Position numbers and translations under genes: made by a program. 49,331 nucleotides of DNA from Clostridium vincentii (GTDB taxonomy: Bacteria > Bacillota > Clostridia > Clostridiales > Clostridiaceae), in assembly GCF_002995745.1 (NCBI RefSeq), contig NZ_PVXQ01000025.1:1-49331 (forward strand), given 5' to 3'. Below, in pieces: positions 9,542-18,156 of the stretch. Each line of letters starts with the position of its first letter. Position 1 is the stretch's first letter. The notes under the pieces were generated by a model. That model was not told the origin of the DNA and did not search any database. It worked only from the letters and a program-made list of their open reading frames with translations.

Positions 9542-10625
9542 ACTATATCCTATAATTACTGCTGTTTTAATTTTATTTGCAATTTACTTTGGGGTATACA
9601 TTTATAATAAGTCGGCAGGAATTCGGTTTGTAAAAAATATGAAGGCTGGTTGGAATCTAGGAAATTCTTTAGATGTTAAGGAGCGAGGTATTATAAATGG
9701 TGATCCAGAAATTTATGAAGTTTTTTGGGGAAACCCACTAACTACTAAAGCCATTATAGATGAAATTAAATCAGGTGGCTTTAACACAATTAGAATTCCT
9801 GTTACATGGTATGAACATATGGATGAGAAAGGTGTAATCGATGAAAAATGGATGAATAGAGTACAGGAAGTTGTTGATTATGTTCTTGATAATGATATGT
9901 ATGCAATCATTGATATCCATCATGATGAATGGTTCGCACCAACTTATGACAATCAAGAGAATGCAAAGAAGATGTTATGTTCAACATGGTCCCAAATTGC
10001 AGATCGATTTGAAAATTATAATGAGCATTTAATATTTGAAGCCATGAATGAGCCAAGGCTAATTGATACTGAGTTTGAGTGGAATGCTGGAAATAAAGAA
10101 GCGAGAGAAGTATTAAATAATTTAAATGCTGCTTTTGTAGAAACTATACGCGAAGGTTCAAAGGAAAATAAAAAACGTTATTTAATGTTAGCGACATACT
10201 GTAATTCATCTGATGAAGAAGCTGTAAAGGATTTTATATTACCCCAGGACAAACACATAATTCTATCAATTCATGAATATGTACCTTATGATTTTGTTAT
10301 GAATGAGGATGGCACAAATGAGTGGAGCAAAGAAAACAGCAAAGATACGAAAGCTATAGATGAGACGGTTAATAACCTTTATTATAGTTTTATTAGTAAA
10401 GGGATACCAGTAGTGGTTAGCGAGTTTGGTGCAGCTAATAAAAATAATATTGAAGCTCGTTTAGAATGGGTTAATTATTATGTAACTGCCGCAAGAGACA
10501 AAAAAATTATGTGCATTTGGTGGGATGAGGGAAGTAGTGAAGATAAGCCTGGTAAGTATGAGCTGTTCGATAGACATAATCTAAAATGGGAATACCCTGA
10601 GATTGTAGATATACTAACTAAGTAA
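9489..10625 (+). CDS. GH5 endoglucanase, membrane-anchored (CcsZ/BcsZ-type role)
   Basis: A 378-residue glycoside hydrolase family 5 enzyme with a basic N-terminus and one membrane segment (residues about 20-38), so the catalytic domain faces outside. GH5 marks are GWNLGNSLDV near residue 52, HHDEW, FEAMNEPR with the acid/base Glu188 and VVSEFGA with the nucleophile Glu312. I chose ATG 9489, preceded by a GGAAAGGGG ribosome site; an upstream ATG at 9444 has no such site. The gene overlaps the bcsA 3' end, which suggests translational coupling. In cellulose operons such hydrolases trim the nascent polymer; the C. difficile counterpart is CcsZ. It is a GH5 enzyme and not GH8 as in enterobacterial BcsZ. 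Confidence 0.92.
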   Translation: MIQKYSRKRNWKKWIYSKLYPIITAVLILFAIYFGVYIYNKSAGIRFVKNMKAGWNLGNSLDVKERGIINGDPEIYEVFWGNPLTTKAIIDEIKSGGFNTIRIPVTWYEHMDEKGVIDEKWMNRVQEVVDYVLDNDMYAIIDIHHDEWFAPTYDNQENAKKMLCSTWSQIADRFENYNEHLIFEAMNEPRLIDTEFEWNAGNKEAREVLNNLNAAFVETIREGSKENKKRYLMLATYCNSSDEEAVKDFILPQDKHIILSIHEYVPYDFVMNEDGTNEWSKENSKDTKAIDETVNNLYYSFISKGIPVVVSEFGAANKNNIEARLEWVNYYVTAARDKKIMCIWWDEGSSEDKPGKYELFDRHNLKWEYPEIVDILTK

Positions 10626-10647
10626 ATTATAAAAGGAGTTGCTTAAT

Positions 10648-11613
10648 ATGAAAAATTTTATAAAACCAAATGTGTTTTTAAGTAAATGCTTAGGATTTGA
10701 TAGCTGTAGATATAATGGTCAAATGATAACTGATCCATTTGTTGAAATGTTAAAGCCTTACATAAATATTATCAATGTTTGTCCAGAAATGGCTATAGGA
10801 CTTGGAGTGCCAAGAGACCCAATTAGAGTTGTAGCCGAATCTAATGAATTAAAATTATATCAGCCAAAAACTGAAAAAGAATTCACAAAGGAAATGATAG
10901 ATTTCTCAGAGGCTTATATAAATAATTTAAAGAATATTGATGGCTTCATTTTAAAAAGTTCCTCACCTTCTTGTGGATACAAAAACGTAAAAATTTATCA
11001 TGGAACTGCTAAAGGAGCCGCATGTGTAAAAGGAGCGGGATTCTTTGGGGGCAAGGTTATAGAGGTTTTTCCCTATATGGCTATAGAAGATGAAGGAAGA
11101 TTACATAATTATAGGATTCGTGATAATTTTCTAACAAAAATTTTTATGAGTGCAGATTTTAGAATAGTAAAAGATTCTAACTCTTTAGGAGAACTCATAA
11201 AATTTCAAAGTAGAAATAAACTATTACTTATGGCAAATAGCCAAAAGTATATGAAGATTTTAGGAAAGATTGTTTCAAATAGTAAAGATGATGCTATTGA
11301 AGTTATTCTGGAGGAATATGAAAAAAATCTAAAGTTAGCTTTTGAAAAAATTCCTAGATATACAAATAATATTAATGTTCTATTGCATGCTATGGGATAT
11401 TTTTCTAAGTTTATAACTAAAAAGGAAACGGAATTGATACTTGATTGCTTTGAAAAGTACAAAACTGGAAAACTCACTCTAAACGCACCTATGTTATTAG
11501 TAAAATCATATGTAGTCAGGTTTGACATTAGTTATCTTTTGGATCAAACATATTTTTGCCCATATCCGGAAGAATTAGTATTCTTAGAGGACTCTGCAAA
11601 ATCAGTTATATAA
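10648..11613 (+). CDS. DUF523 and DUF1722 domain protein (YbgA-like C-terminus)
   Basis: A 321-residue cytoplasmic protein. The N-terminal DUF523 domain has KPNVFLSKCLGFDSCRYNGQ near residue 5 and KSSSPSCGYKNVKIY near residue 112, with conserved cysteines. The C-terminal DUF1722 domain spans residues about 190-310 and ends with HAMGYFSKFITKKETE and YLLDQTYFCPYP. DUF1722 is the domain of E. coli YbgA, encoded next to photolyase. Its function is not established. The start is ATG 10648, after AAAGGAG; the upstream TTG at 10639 is too close to that site. The gene is 22 bases after the endoglucanase stop with no terminator between, so read-through from the cellulose operon is possible. The same C-terminal domain recurs fused to UvsE at 21803-23059. 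Confidence 0.88.
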   Translation: MKNFIKPNVFLSKCLGFDSCRYNGQMITDPFVEMLKPYINIINVCPEMAIGLGVPRDPIRVVAESNELKLYQPKTEKEFTKEMIDFSEAYINNLKNIDGFILKSSSPSCGYKNVKIYHGTAKGAACVKGAGFFGGKVIEVFPYMAIEDEGRLHNYRIRDNFLTKIFMSADFRIVKDSNSLGELIKFQSRNKLLLMANSQKYMKILGKIVSNSKDDAIEVILEEYEKNLKLAFEKIPRYTNNINVLLHAMGYFSKFITKKETELILDCFEKYKTGKLTLNAPMLLVKSYVVRFDISYLLDQTYFCPYPEELVFLEDSAKSVI

Positions 11614-11672
11614 AATAGATAAAAATTTTATTTACGATAATGATAAAATCACAGAATATAATATTATGAAGA

Positions 11673-11701
11673 TTGACAATTATGTTACTATAAGAGATAA
11701 T
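11673..11701 (+). promoter_or_regulatory. Promoter of the AI-2E permease gene
   Basis: TTGACA (11673-11678) and GATAAT (11696-11701) are 17 bases apart, a near-consensus sigma-A promoter about 50 bases before the permease start. It shows that this gene can be expressed apart from the upstream operon. Confidence 0.65.
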
Positions 11702-11750
11702 ATATTGAAAAATGTATCTACTAAAATGAATTGTGAAGGATGATATAATT

Positions 11751-12914
11751 ATGCAAATTAGATTTGATAGAAAGTATCTCAAATATGTAATATATGTTGC
11801 TCTAGCAGCGACCTTGATTTTTATAAGCTATAATATAGTCTTTAATTTCAAAGCGTTTTTGGATAATATAGCTAGTATAATAAAAACGGTAGTATCAATA
11901 AGTTCTCCCCTCATTATTGGTTGTGTAATTGCGTATTTTTTATATCCATTATCAAAATTCATAAATACTTTTCTTGTTAAACGTCTGAAACTTAAAGAAA
12001 AAACCTATTTAGTTAGCATTGGACTAACATATTTAGCAGTAATTTTATTGCTCATTGTGCTTGTTTATAGCATATATGCAATGATTGGTGGACAAATTAG
12101 CAACAATCAAAACTTATCGGTTATGTTCACAACTATTAGTGATTATGTAAAGCGTTATAATGAGTTATTTGATTTTATTAATGAAAGAATTACTGAAAGT
12201 GGTCTATCTGGAGATATACAAGGGTACTTAGCTCAGGCAATAGAGCAAATATATCTTTATTTATCAGTGTCTATAGATAGTATAATTAAAGTATCTACAA
12301 GCATCGGCAATGGAGTTATAAATAGTTTTATTGGCTTGTTTATTTCATTCTATTTGTTAAAAGACCATGATTTTTTTAAAAAGCTCTATTTGAGTTTGAT
12401 GAGTCTTATAGTGAGTGAAGGTAAACTTAAGAGCCTTAATAATACCATTTTTGAAATCAATGATATTATATCCAAGTTCATAAGAGGACAACTACTCGAT
12501 GGTGCAATAGTAGGATTAATTAGTGGTATTGGTCTATCGATTATAGGCCTTGAATTTTCTTTTATTATTGGCCTTATTGCTGGTATAGCTAATATTATAC
12601 CTTATGTCGGCCCATTAATTGGTTGTATTCCAGCAGTTATTGTTGGTATTCTTAGCCCTAACCCTATTATGGCTTTATGGGCTGTAATTCTGCTTTTAGC
12701 TGTGCAACAACTTGATAGTGCTATTATATCACCAAATATTGTAGGAGATAGCATGGGGTTACATCCAATATTTATTATAATGGCAGTAATTATAGGTGGC
12801 AGTGTAGCAGGTATAATTGGAATGCTTTTAGCCGTGCCTGTTGCGGGTATCATAAAGCTATTTTTAATGAAGATTGTAATAAAGCGTAAGGAAAAAGATA
12901 ATACAAAAATATAA
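11751..12914 (+). CDS. AI-2E family transporter (UPF0118)
   Basis: A 387-residue polytopic membrane protein of the AI-2E transporter family. Hydrophobic segments occur near residues 13-33, 45-65 and 75-100, with a soluble stretch in the middle. The conserved C-terminal block reads FIIGLIAGIANIIPYVGPLIG near residue 270, LWAVILLLAVQQLDSAIISPNIVG near residue 310, then GLHPIFIIMAVIIGG. Members export small molecules or act as Na+/H+ antiporters, and the substrate cannot be told from sequence. The start is ATG 11751 with GAAGGATG upstream; an in-frame GTG at 11733 contains that site. It has its own promoter, and no neighbour suggests a specific role. Confidence 0.88.
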   Translation: MQIRFDRKYLKYVIYVALAATLIFISYNIVFNFKAFLDNIASIIKTVVSISSPLIIGCVIAYFLYPLSKFINTFLVKRLKLKEKTYLVSIGLTYLAVILLLIVLVYSIYAMIGGQISNNQNLSVMFTTISDYVKRYNELFDFINERITESGLSGDIQGYLAQAIEQIYLYLSVSIDSIIKVSTSIGNGVINSFIGLFISFYLLKDHDFFKKLYLSLMSLIVSEGKLKSLNNTIFEINDIISKFIRGQLLDGAIVGLISGIGLSIIGLEFSFIIGLIAGIANIIPYVGPLIGCIPAVIVGILSPNPIMALWAVILLLAVQQLDSAIISPNIVGDSMGLHPIFIIMAVIIGGSVAGIIGMLLAVPVAGIIKLFLMKIVIKRKEKDNTKI

Positions 12915-13029
12915 GATTAAATTAAAAAAACTGATAGATATGTATAGGCGGAAATAAAAAGATGAAGCCTAAATTAGTGAGGCCACTTAAAAACTATATG
13001 TTTTTCAATCAAAATTATGGAAGATATAA

Positions 13030-13073
13030 AAAATGGGTATGCAGAGATAGAATAAAATCTGTGTACCCATTTT
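13030..13073. repeat. Stem-loop, possible terminator after the AI-2E gene
   Basis: Arms 13030-13045 (AAAATGGGTATGCAGA) and 13058-13073 (TCTGTGTACCCATTTT) pair over 16 positions with two mismatches and a 12-base loop. The A-rich left side and T-rich right side fit a factor-independent terminator, though it lies about 115 bases after the gene and the T-run is short. Confidence 0.45.
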
Positions 13074-13365
13074 CTATCCTATTAGTTTTATTATTCGCTT
13101 TTAATGAACGACAAACATCACTGTCACTACATGAATATCTATCTTTCTGTTTTTTGAAACTTTTTTTTACCAGGCTTGTGATGGATTGAATGAAATGGGA
13201 GTGCATAACTTAAGGGAAAGAAAAAAATACCATTTAAGCCTCTTGAGGTTATGATGAAGTGGAGGGGTTTTTCAAAATTCTTTTGTATTAGACCAGTATA
13301 GACGGGAAACTTGAAAGTGATACCAATATATAGAGGTAGATATAGTTATTTTGATATTATATAAT

Positions 13366-13401
13366 ACGGCCTTAGTCCTTTAAAATTAGGGGTAAGGCCG
13401 T
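13366..13401. terminator. GC-rich stem-loop, probable terminator
   Basis: ACGGCCTTA (13366-13374) and TAAGGCCGT (13393-13401) form a perfect 9-base-pair stem, followed by TTAATTTGATTCTT. The stem is unusually GC-rich for this AT-rich region. It could end a transcript from the left, but the only genes there are far upstream. Confidence 0.45.
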
Positions 13402-13578
13402 TTAATTTGATTCTTATTATTTCCATTGTCTCTAATTTACATGGGACAGTTCAAACTACAAAAAGTTTATGCTATAGGGTATATTTTATAATTGGCTTGG
13501 AATAACTGAAAATTATAAAGATTCAGAAGTATTTGCTAGATATAAACTACATTTGACAAAAGAAGGATAAAATATAAA

Positions 13579-14499
13579 TTAGCGATTCACAGCTAAGGGG
13601 TCATATTCCCAACTATCCAAAGAATGTATAGCAAAGCCCTTGAAAGATGAGTTAGTTCTATAATTTAGGTAAACAGTATTTAATTCATTATTCATATGAG
13701 CTTCTCCTTCCTCAAAAAAAGTAACAAAAGGAGTATCTGGTATATTTACAGTTTCAACAGATATAGTTACGTTTACATTATATTTATTACATAAACTCAT
13801 TTCAGTTTCAATAATTTTATTAATTCCATTGTCTTCAGTGGCAATATCTCTATATGCCATAATTGAGACTGTCTTTATATTTTCAAATATCCACTCCGCA
13901 AGATTTCCGCTTCCATAGATTGTAGTATATTGCACTGTATTAAACCAAAAAGGTATATCTATACCTAAATTTAAATTAAGTTCTTTACAACTGTTTTTTG
14001 ATGCCAACAGAAAATTTTGATATTTGCTTATTATTAAATTTGGATTAGTGTTATATTGATCGTTATAATAGGGCTCTACATCGAGATGAACGCCTTTAAA
14101 CTGCTCATTCGATGGTGTAGCTTTCTGATAGCTAGTTAACCAGTCAAAAAATATGTTTTGACTGGTTGGCTCGTCTGCTAAAATCCATTCCGGTGACCCA
14201 TCCAAAGCTTCAACAATTATATTGTTATTTGTTGCTTTACGGATGAAAGTTCTGTAATTCGCATGGTTCATACTATAATCAATTTGAAGGTGAAGAACTT
14301 TAACGTTATTTTTCACTAAAAAACTTATTATAGCATCTGAATTGTTAACTATTTCTGAAGTATCCCACAACCAAGTTGAAAAACTTACATTATCTTCAAT
14401 AAAACTATTGGTTTTACTATTTGTAGTTTTAGCCGTTATTGATGACACAATAAGAATTGCAATTAACAAAATGGCTAAAAGAAATTTTTTTATCTTTAT
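13579..14499 (-). CDS. Secreted TIM-barrel protein, probable glycoside hydrolase-like
   Basis: The protein has a signal peptide followed by about 280 residues that look like a TIM-barrel hydrolase. Alternating hydrophobic strands include VKVLHLQIDY, NIIVEALDGSP, FKGVHLDVEPYYN and KTVSIMAYRDIA. The HLDVEP strand resembles the DxE catalytic strand of GH18-like and related barrels. The family is not certain. No ATG, GTG or TTG lies at the right distance from the ribosome site GGAGAG (14506-14511). With the in-frame ATA at 14499 as start, the N-terminus is a textbook signal peptide (KIKKFLLAILLIAILIVSS) and spacing is 6 bases; the first ordinary start codon is TTG 14469, inside the hydrophobic core. 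It is divergent from the second exopolysaccharide operon and may serve the same polymer. Confidence 0.7.
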   Translation of the reverse strand: MKIKKFLLAILLIAILIVSSITAKTTNSKTNSFIEDNVSFSTWLWDTSEIVNNSDAIISFLVKNNVKVLHLQIDYSMNHANYRTFIRKATNNNIIVEALDGSPEWILADEPTSQNIFFDWLTSYQKATPSNEQFKGVHLDVEPYYNDQYNTNPNLIISKYQNFLLASKNSCKELNLNLGIDIPFWFNTVQYTTIYGSGNLAEWIFENIKTVSIMAYRDIATEDNGINKIIETEMSLCNKYNVNVTISVETVNIPDTPFVTFFEEGEAHMNNELNTVYLNYRTNSSFKGFAIHSLDSWEYDPLAVNR

Positions 14500-14684
14500 A
14501 ATAATCTCTCCTTTTTGAAAATAATTTAAATTTATTACATGCTATATAATAAGTATAGCTATATTTATCCATTTATAAAGATAAATATTTTAATGCATAT
14601 GGATGGGATAGTTTCTTCTTTATTCGCCAAGTTTTTATTAAAATAAACAAAAAATAAGTAACAAAAATGTAAAATATGAAATAA

Positions 14685-14703
14685 TTTTGTATAATATACA
14701 AAA
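14685..14703. promoter_or_regulatory. Palindromic operator candidate upstream of the second EPS operon
   Basis: TTTTGTATAATATACAAAA is a perfect 9+1+9 palindrome. It lies just upstream of the proposed promoter at 14710-14738 in the 370-base gap between two divergent genes. Its symmetry suggests a binding site for a dimeric regulator. Confidence 0.4.
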
Positions 14704-14709
14704 AAAACA

Positions 14710-14750
14710 TTGTAACAATATATTATATAAGATACTATACAATATAGTAT
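14710..14750 (+). promoter_or_regulatory. Promoter with overlapping palindrome, second EPS operon
   Basis: TTGTAA (14710-14715) and TACTAT (14733-14738) are 17 bases apart. ATACTATA (14732-14739) and TATAGTAT (14743-14750) form an 8-base inverted repeat around CAA that covers the -10 box and the likely transcription start. A protein bound there would block transcription. The 5' leader is then about 125 bases long. I see no c-di-GMP riboswitch in the leader. Confidence 0.45.
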
Positions 14751-14869
14751 GGAAAGTAAATGTAATTGTAGAATATTATGTATTAATTAATAAGAGTTTT
14801 AATATTAAAGAAGTGTTTATGACGAAAATATTATATAAATGAAACTTTAAGAATAAAGGATGGAAAAAA

Positions 14870-17008
14870 ATGAAGAAAAAAATTCTTATACTTAGTGTAT
14901 TGATATTATCTATTGTAATTGGATTTGTAGTATATGCAAAATATTTTAGTAACGCCAGTGATACAAAAAATATATTTAAAGATGAGGATTCTATTCAATA
15001 CATGTCTAAAGTTGATGCGGAAAATTTTTATATTTATAAAGATAATACATGGCAAAAGGAATTTATAATGGGTGTAAATATGGGGGCAGCAAAACCGGGA
15101 TATTTTCCAGGGGAATTTGGTATTACAAAGGAAGATTATTTAAGGTGGTTTAAATATATCAGTGATATGAATTCAAATACTATTAGAATTTATACTATAT
15201 TAAATCCTGAATTTTATGATGCATTTTATGAATATAATGAAAGTGCTGTGAATACTTTATATTTAATTCAAGGAGTATGGATAAATGAGTCGGATATAGC
15301 TAAGTATAAGGATGCTTATAATCCACAAATTGAAAGCAATTTTAAAGAAGAAATAGAAACAACCATTGATGTCTTACATGGGAATAAAATAATAAAAAAG
15401 GTACCAGGCAATGCTTGTGGTATTTATGAGAAAGATGTATCAAAATACGTTTTAGGATATGTTCTAGGAATAGAGTGGGATCCAGCGTTTGTAACTATAA
15501 CTAATGATAATAACAAAGATAATGTTAATTATGATGGAAAATATCTATATAGTAAGGATGCTTCACCCTTTGAAAACTTTTTATGTTCTAAAGGGGATGA
15601 GTGTATTGAGTATGAAACTGAAAACTATAAAATTCAAAGGCCAGTAAGTTTCACGAATTGGGTTACTACTGATATGCTTAGCCACCCAAATGAACCACTC
15701 GTTGAAGAAGATCAAGTTTGCGTAAATGTGGAAAATATAAAGAGCAAAGATACTTTTAAGGCAGGTCTTTTTGCATCATATCATATTTACCCGTATTATC
15801 CAGATTCTATGAACTATCAAAAGGAATATTCTAATTTCAAAGATAATAATGGGAATATAGATACATATAGAGCCTATTTAAAAGATTTAAAGAAAGAGCA
15901 CAGTATACCTGTTTTAGTTGCAGAGTTTGGAATTCCAGCTTCTCGAGGTAAGGCCCATGAGAATATTAATACAGGATTTAATCAAGGAAATGTTTCGGAA
16001 AAAGATCAAGGAGAAATGGATGCAGCTATGCTGAAGGATATCTATGAAGAAGGTTATGCTGGAGGGATAGTATTTGCATTTCAAGATGAATGGTTTAAAA
16101 GAGCTTGGAATACTATGGGGTTAGATATAGCGGATAGAAGAGCTTATTGGAATAATACTCAAACGAATGAACAACATTTTGGGTTATTAAGTTTTGATTC
16201 AGGCAAAAAAGAAAGCACTTGTTATGTTGATGGAGATATAAATGATTGGGATGGTACTAGCGCTGTTTCTACAAATAATGGCACTGAACTTTATGTGAAA
16301 TCTGATGAAACTTATCTTTATTTTATGGTTAAAAGTTCAAATTTTGATTTTGCTAAAGATAATTTGTTTATACCTATAGATACAATACAGAATCAAGGTA
16401 ATTTAAGTTATAATGGCTTAAATTTTAATAAAGATGCTGATTTTATTGTATCAATAAATGGAACGGATAAATCACAAATACTTGTAGATCCTTATTATGA
16501 TAGCTTTCAGTATTTGTATGGAAATCAACTTAGTATAATTACTCAAGATAAAGATTATGATATAAAAAATAGCGATAAATTTAACCCTATATATTTACCT
16601 TTAAATATTGAACTTGAGTTACCTCAAGATAAAGTTAAAATACCATTTAGTAAATATGAAACTGGAAAGCTTCTCTATGGAGATGGAAATCCTAATAATG
16701 AGAACTATAACTCCTTGGCAGATTTTTATGTGAAAGATAATGTTGTTGAAGTAAGAATACCTTGGCAACTTATTAATGTAATGGATCCATCAACAAAAAT
16801 GATCATGAATGATCTGCAAATTGATGGAATAAGGCCAATTAAAACTGATGGAATAAATGTAGGATCTAGTATTTCAAGTGACACTAATGCGGATCAAAAT
16901 ATAGAAATGAACTTATACAATTGGGATACTTGGGAAAATCCTATTTATCATGAAAGATTAAAAGAATCCTATTATATACTAAAGGATGCTTTTAGCCAAT
17001 ATAAATAG
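14870..17008 (+). CDS. Membrane-anchored glycoside hydrolase-like protein with CBM9-like C-terminus
   Basis: A 712-residue protein with one N-terminal membrane segment (residues about 4-24). Residues about 55-430 look like a TIM-barrel hydrolase of the GH5/GH2 clan. The stretch RWFKYISDMNSNTIRIYTI matches the early barrel strand, GIEWDPAF (near residue 203) may hold the acid/base and VLVAEFGIPASRG (near residue 348) has the pattern of the nucleophile strand. From about residue 450, DGDINDWDG followed by TYLYFMVKSS resembles a CBM9/DOMON-like beta sandwich. The family number cannot be assigned by eye. It leads a tight operon with a GT2 polysaccharide synthase, so it is probably the polymer-processing enzyme of that system, comparable to the GH5 enzyme in the first operon. 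Confidence 0.75.
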   Translation: MKKKILILSVLILSIVIGFVVYAKYFSNASDTKNIFKDEDSIQYMSKVDAENFYIYKDNTWQKEFIMGVNMGAAKPGYFPGEFGITKEDYLRWFKYISDMNSNTIRIYTILNPEFYDAFYEYNESAVNTLYLIQGVWINESDIAKYKDAYNPQIESNFKEEIETTIDVLHGNKIIKKVPGNACGIYEKDVSKYVLGYVLGIEWDPAFVTITNDNNKDNVNYDGKYLYSKDASPFENFLCSKGDECIEYETENYKIQRPVSFTNWVTTDMLSHPNEPLVEEDQVCVNVENIKSKDTFKAGLFASYHIYPYYPDSMNYQKEYSNFKDNNGNIDTYRAYLKDLKKEHSIPVLVAEFGIPASRGKAHENINTGFNQGNVSEKDQGEMDAAMLKDIYEEGYAGGIVFAFQDEWFKRAWNTMGLDIADRRAYWNNTQTNEQHFGLLSFDSGKKESTCYVDGDINDWDGTSAVSTNNGTELYVKSDETYLYFMVKSSNFDFAKDNLFIPIDTIQNQGNLSYNGLNFNKDADFIVSINGTDKSQILVDPYYDSFQYLYGNQLSIITQDKDYDIKNSDKFNPIYLPLNIELELPQDKVKIPFSKYETGKLLYGDGNPNNENYNSLADFYVKDNVVEVRIPWQLINVMDPSTKMIMNDLQIDGIRPIKTDGINVGSSISSDTNADQNIEMNLYNWDTWENPIYHERLKESYYILKDAFSQYK

Positions 17009-17020
17009 AGAGGTGGAAAT

Positions 17021-18142
17021 ATGAAAAAGAGAAGAATTATAAAAAAAGTTTTTATACTAATTATAGTATGTTTAATCATATTAGCATCTCCCTTTATAAT
17101 TTGGAGTACAGAACCATCAAAGAATCTTAATGTATTAATAATTAATAAAACCGTGCCTGATAACAGCTATAGAGAACATAAAGGCTTTATGTGGATATTA
17201 AATAATTTGAAGATTACTAATGGAGATTCAAATACTTCTTTTGAATATGATAACAGTTATTATGGATTTTTCCCTTTAGCAGATGAAAATTATAGTATAA
17301 AAGATTTGCCAGAAGAGATTATAAATCCTAATCTAATATACATGGCAGATACATATGGTGTATACAAAGAAGATTTCTATAAAAACAATTTATCAAGGAA
17401 CAAATCAGAAATTATTTATGGGGGTACAAAGGTTGATGAGGTTGAAAAAATTAAAAAATCCTTAAATGATAATACTATTATAGGAGAATTTAATACTTTA
17501 ACTACTACAACAGATGTAGAAGCTAAAGAAGCCCTTGAAGATATATTTGGACTGAAATCTAATGATTGGATAGGGAGATATTTTTCTGATCTTTCAGAGA
17601 CAAATATTGAAATAACAAGCTGGATGAAAGAAAATTATGCAATGGAATATGGATTGAAATGGAGTTTTAAAGGTGCTGGCATAGTTTTAGTAAATTCAAA
17701 AAGTGAAATTATTGTATTAAGAAAAGGAGTAGAACTAGGAAAAGAGCTTAATAAAGTGATTTTTACTGACAATGCACAAGAGGAATTTAAAGTTAAAAAC
17801 AAGTTAAATTATTATTATTGGTTTGAAATAACTCAAAGCGATAAAGATACAGATGTACTTGCTAAATATAAACTTGATGTAACAGAAGAAGGACAAGCTT
17901 TAATGAAAAAATATGATTTGCCCGTAGAATTTCCAGCAATTACAAGAAAAAAAGGGAATTATACAAGTTATTATTTTTCAGGAGACTTTGCAGACAATAA
18001 TTCCATACCAAAAGTTTATAATGCAGCCGGAATGAGATTTTTTAATAAAATAACTACATTTGATGAAGATACTAATCAAGATTATTTTTATTGGAATGTA
18101 TACTATCCATTAATAGAAAATATTATAAAAAATATAAATTAA
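17021..18142 (+). CDS. Membrane-anchored protein of the second EPS operon, function unknown
   Basis: A 373-residue protein with a strongly basic N-terminus and one membrane segment (residues about 7-28); the rest should lie outside the membrane. I do not recognise the family with confidence. The order of strands around NLNVLIINKTVP, NLIYMADTYGVY and DNTIIGEFNTL, then ALEDIFGLKSNDWIGRYFSDL, recalls extracytoplasmic domains with a class I glutamine amidotransferase-like fold. I see no clear catalytic cysteine in such a position. It starts 12 bases after the hydrolase stop and is followed after 14 bases by the HEAT protein, so it is a core member of the operon, perhaps a scaffold or an accessory export subunit. 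Confidence 0.65.
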   Translation: MKKRRIIKKVFILIIVCLIILASPFIIWSTEPSKNLNVLIINKTVPDNSYREHKGFMWILNNLKITNGDSNTSFEYDNSYYGFFPLADENYSIKDLPEEIINPNLIYMADTYGVYKEDFYKNNLSRNKSEIIYGGTKVDEVEKIKKSLNDNTIIGEFNTLTTTTDVEAKEALEDIFGLKSNDWIGRYFSDLSETNIEITSWMKENYAMEYGLKWSFKGAGIVLVNSKSEIIVLRKGVELGKELNKVIFTDNAQEEFKVKNKLNYYYWFEITQSDKDTDVLAKYKLDVTEEGQALMKKYDLPVEFPAITRKKGNYTSYYFSGDFADNNSIPKVYNAAGMRFFNKITTFDEDTNQDYFYWNVYYPLIENIIKNIN

Positions 18143-18156
18143 GTAGGTAAGAAGTT

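Larger units (their letters stand above)
12915..13578. other. Gene-free stretch with two stem-loops and a possible gene remnant
   Basis: About 660 bases without a convincing gene. It contains two inverted repeats, listed separately, and near its end a short open reading stretch (about 13480-13570) that ends in LHLTKEG and a stop. That stretch has no start and looks like the C-terminus of a lost gene. The 75-codon ORF at 12962-13189 runs through the first stem-loop and is not credible. I see no tRNA, riboswitch or insertion sequence here. Confidence 0.5.

Noticed and set aside
12962..13189. 75-codon ORF
   Set aside because: It crosses a 16-base inverted repeat, has no ribosome site and no family-like features.
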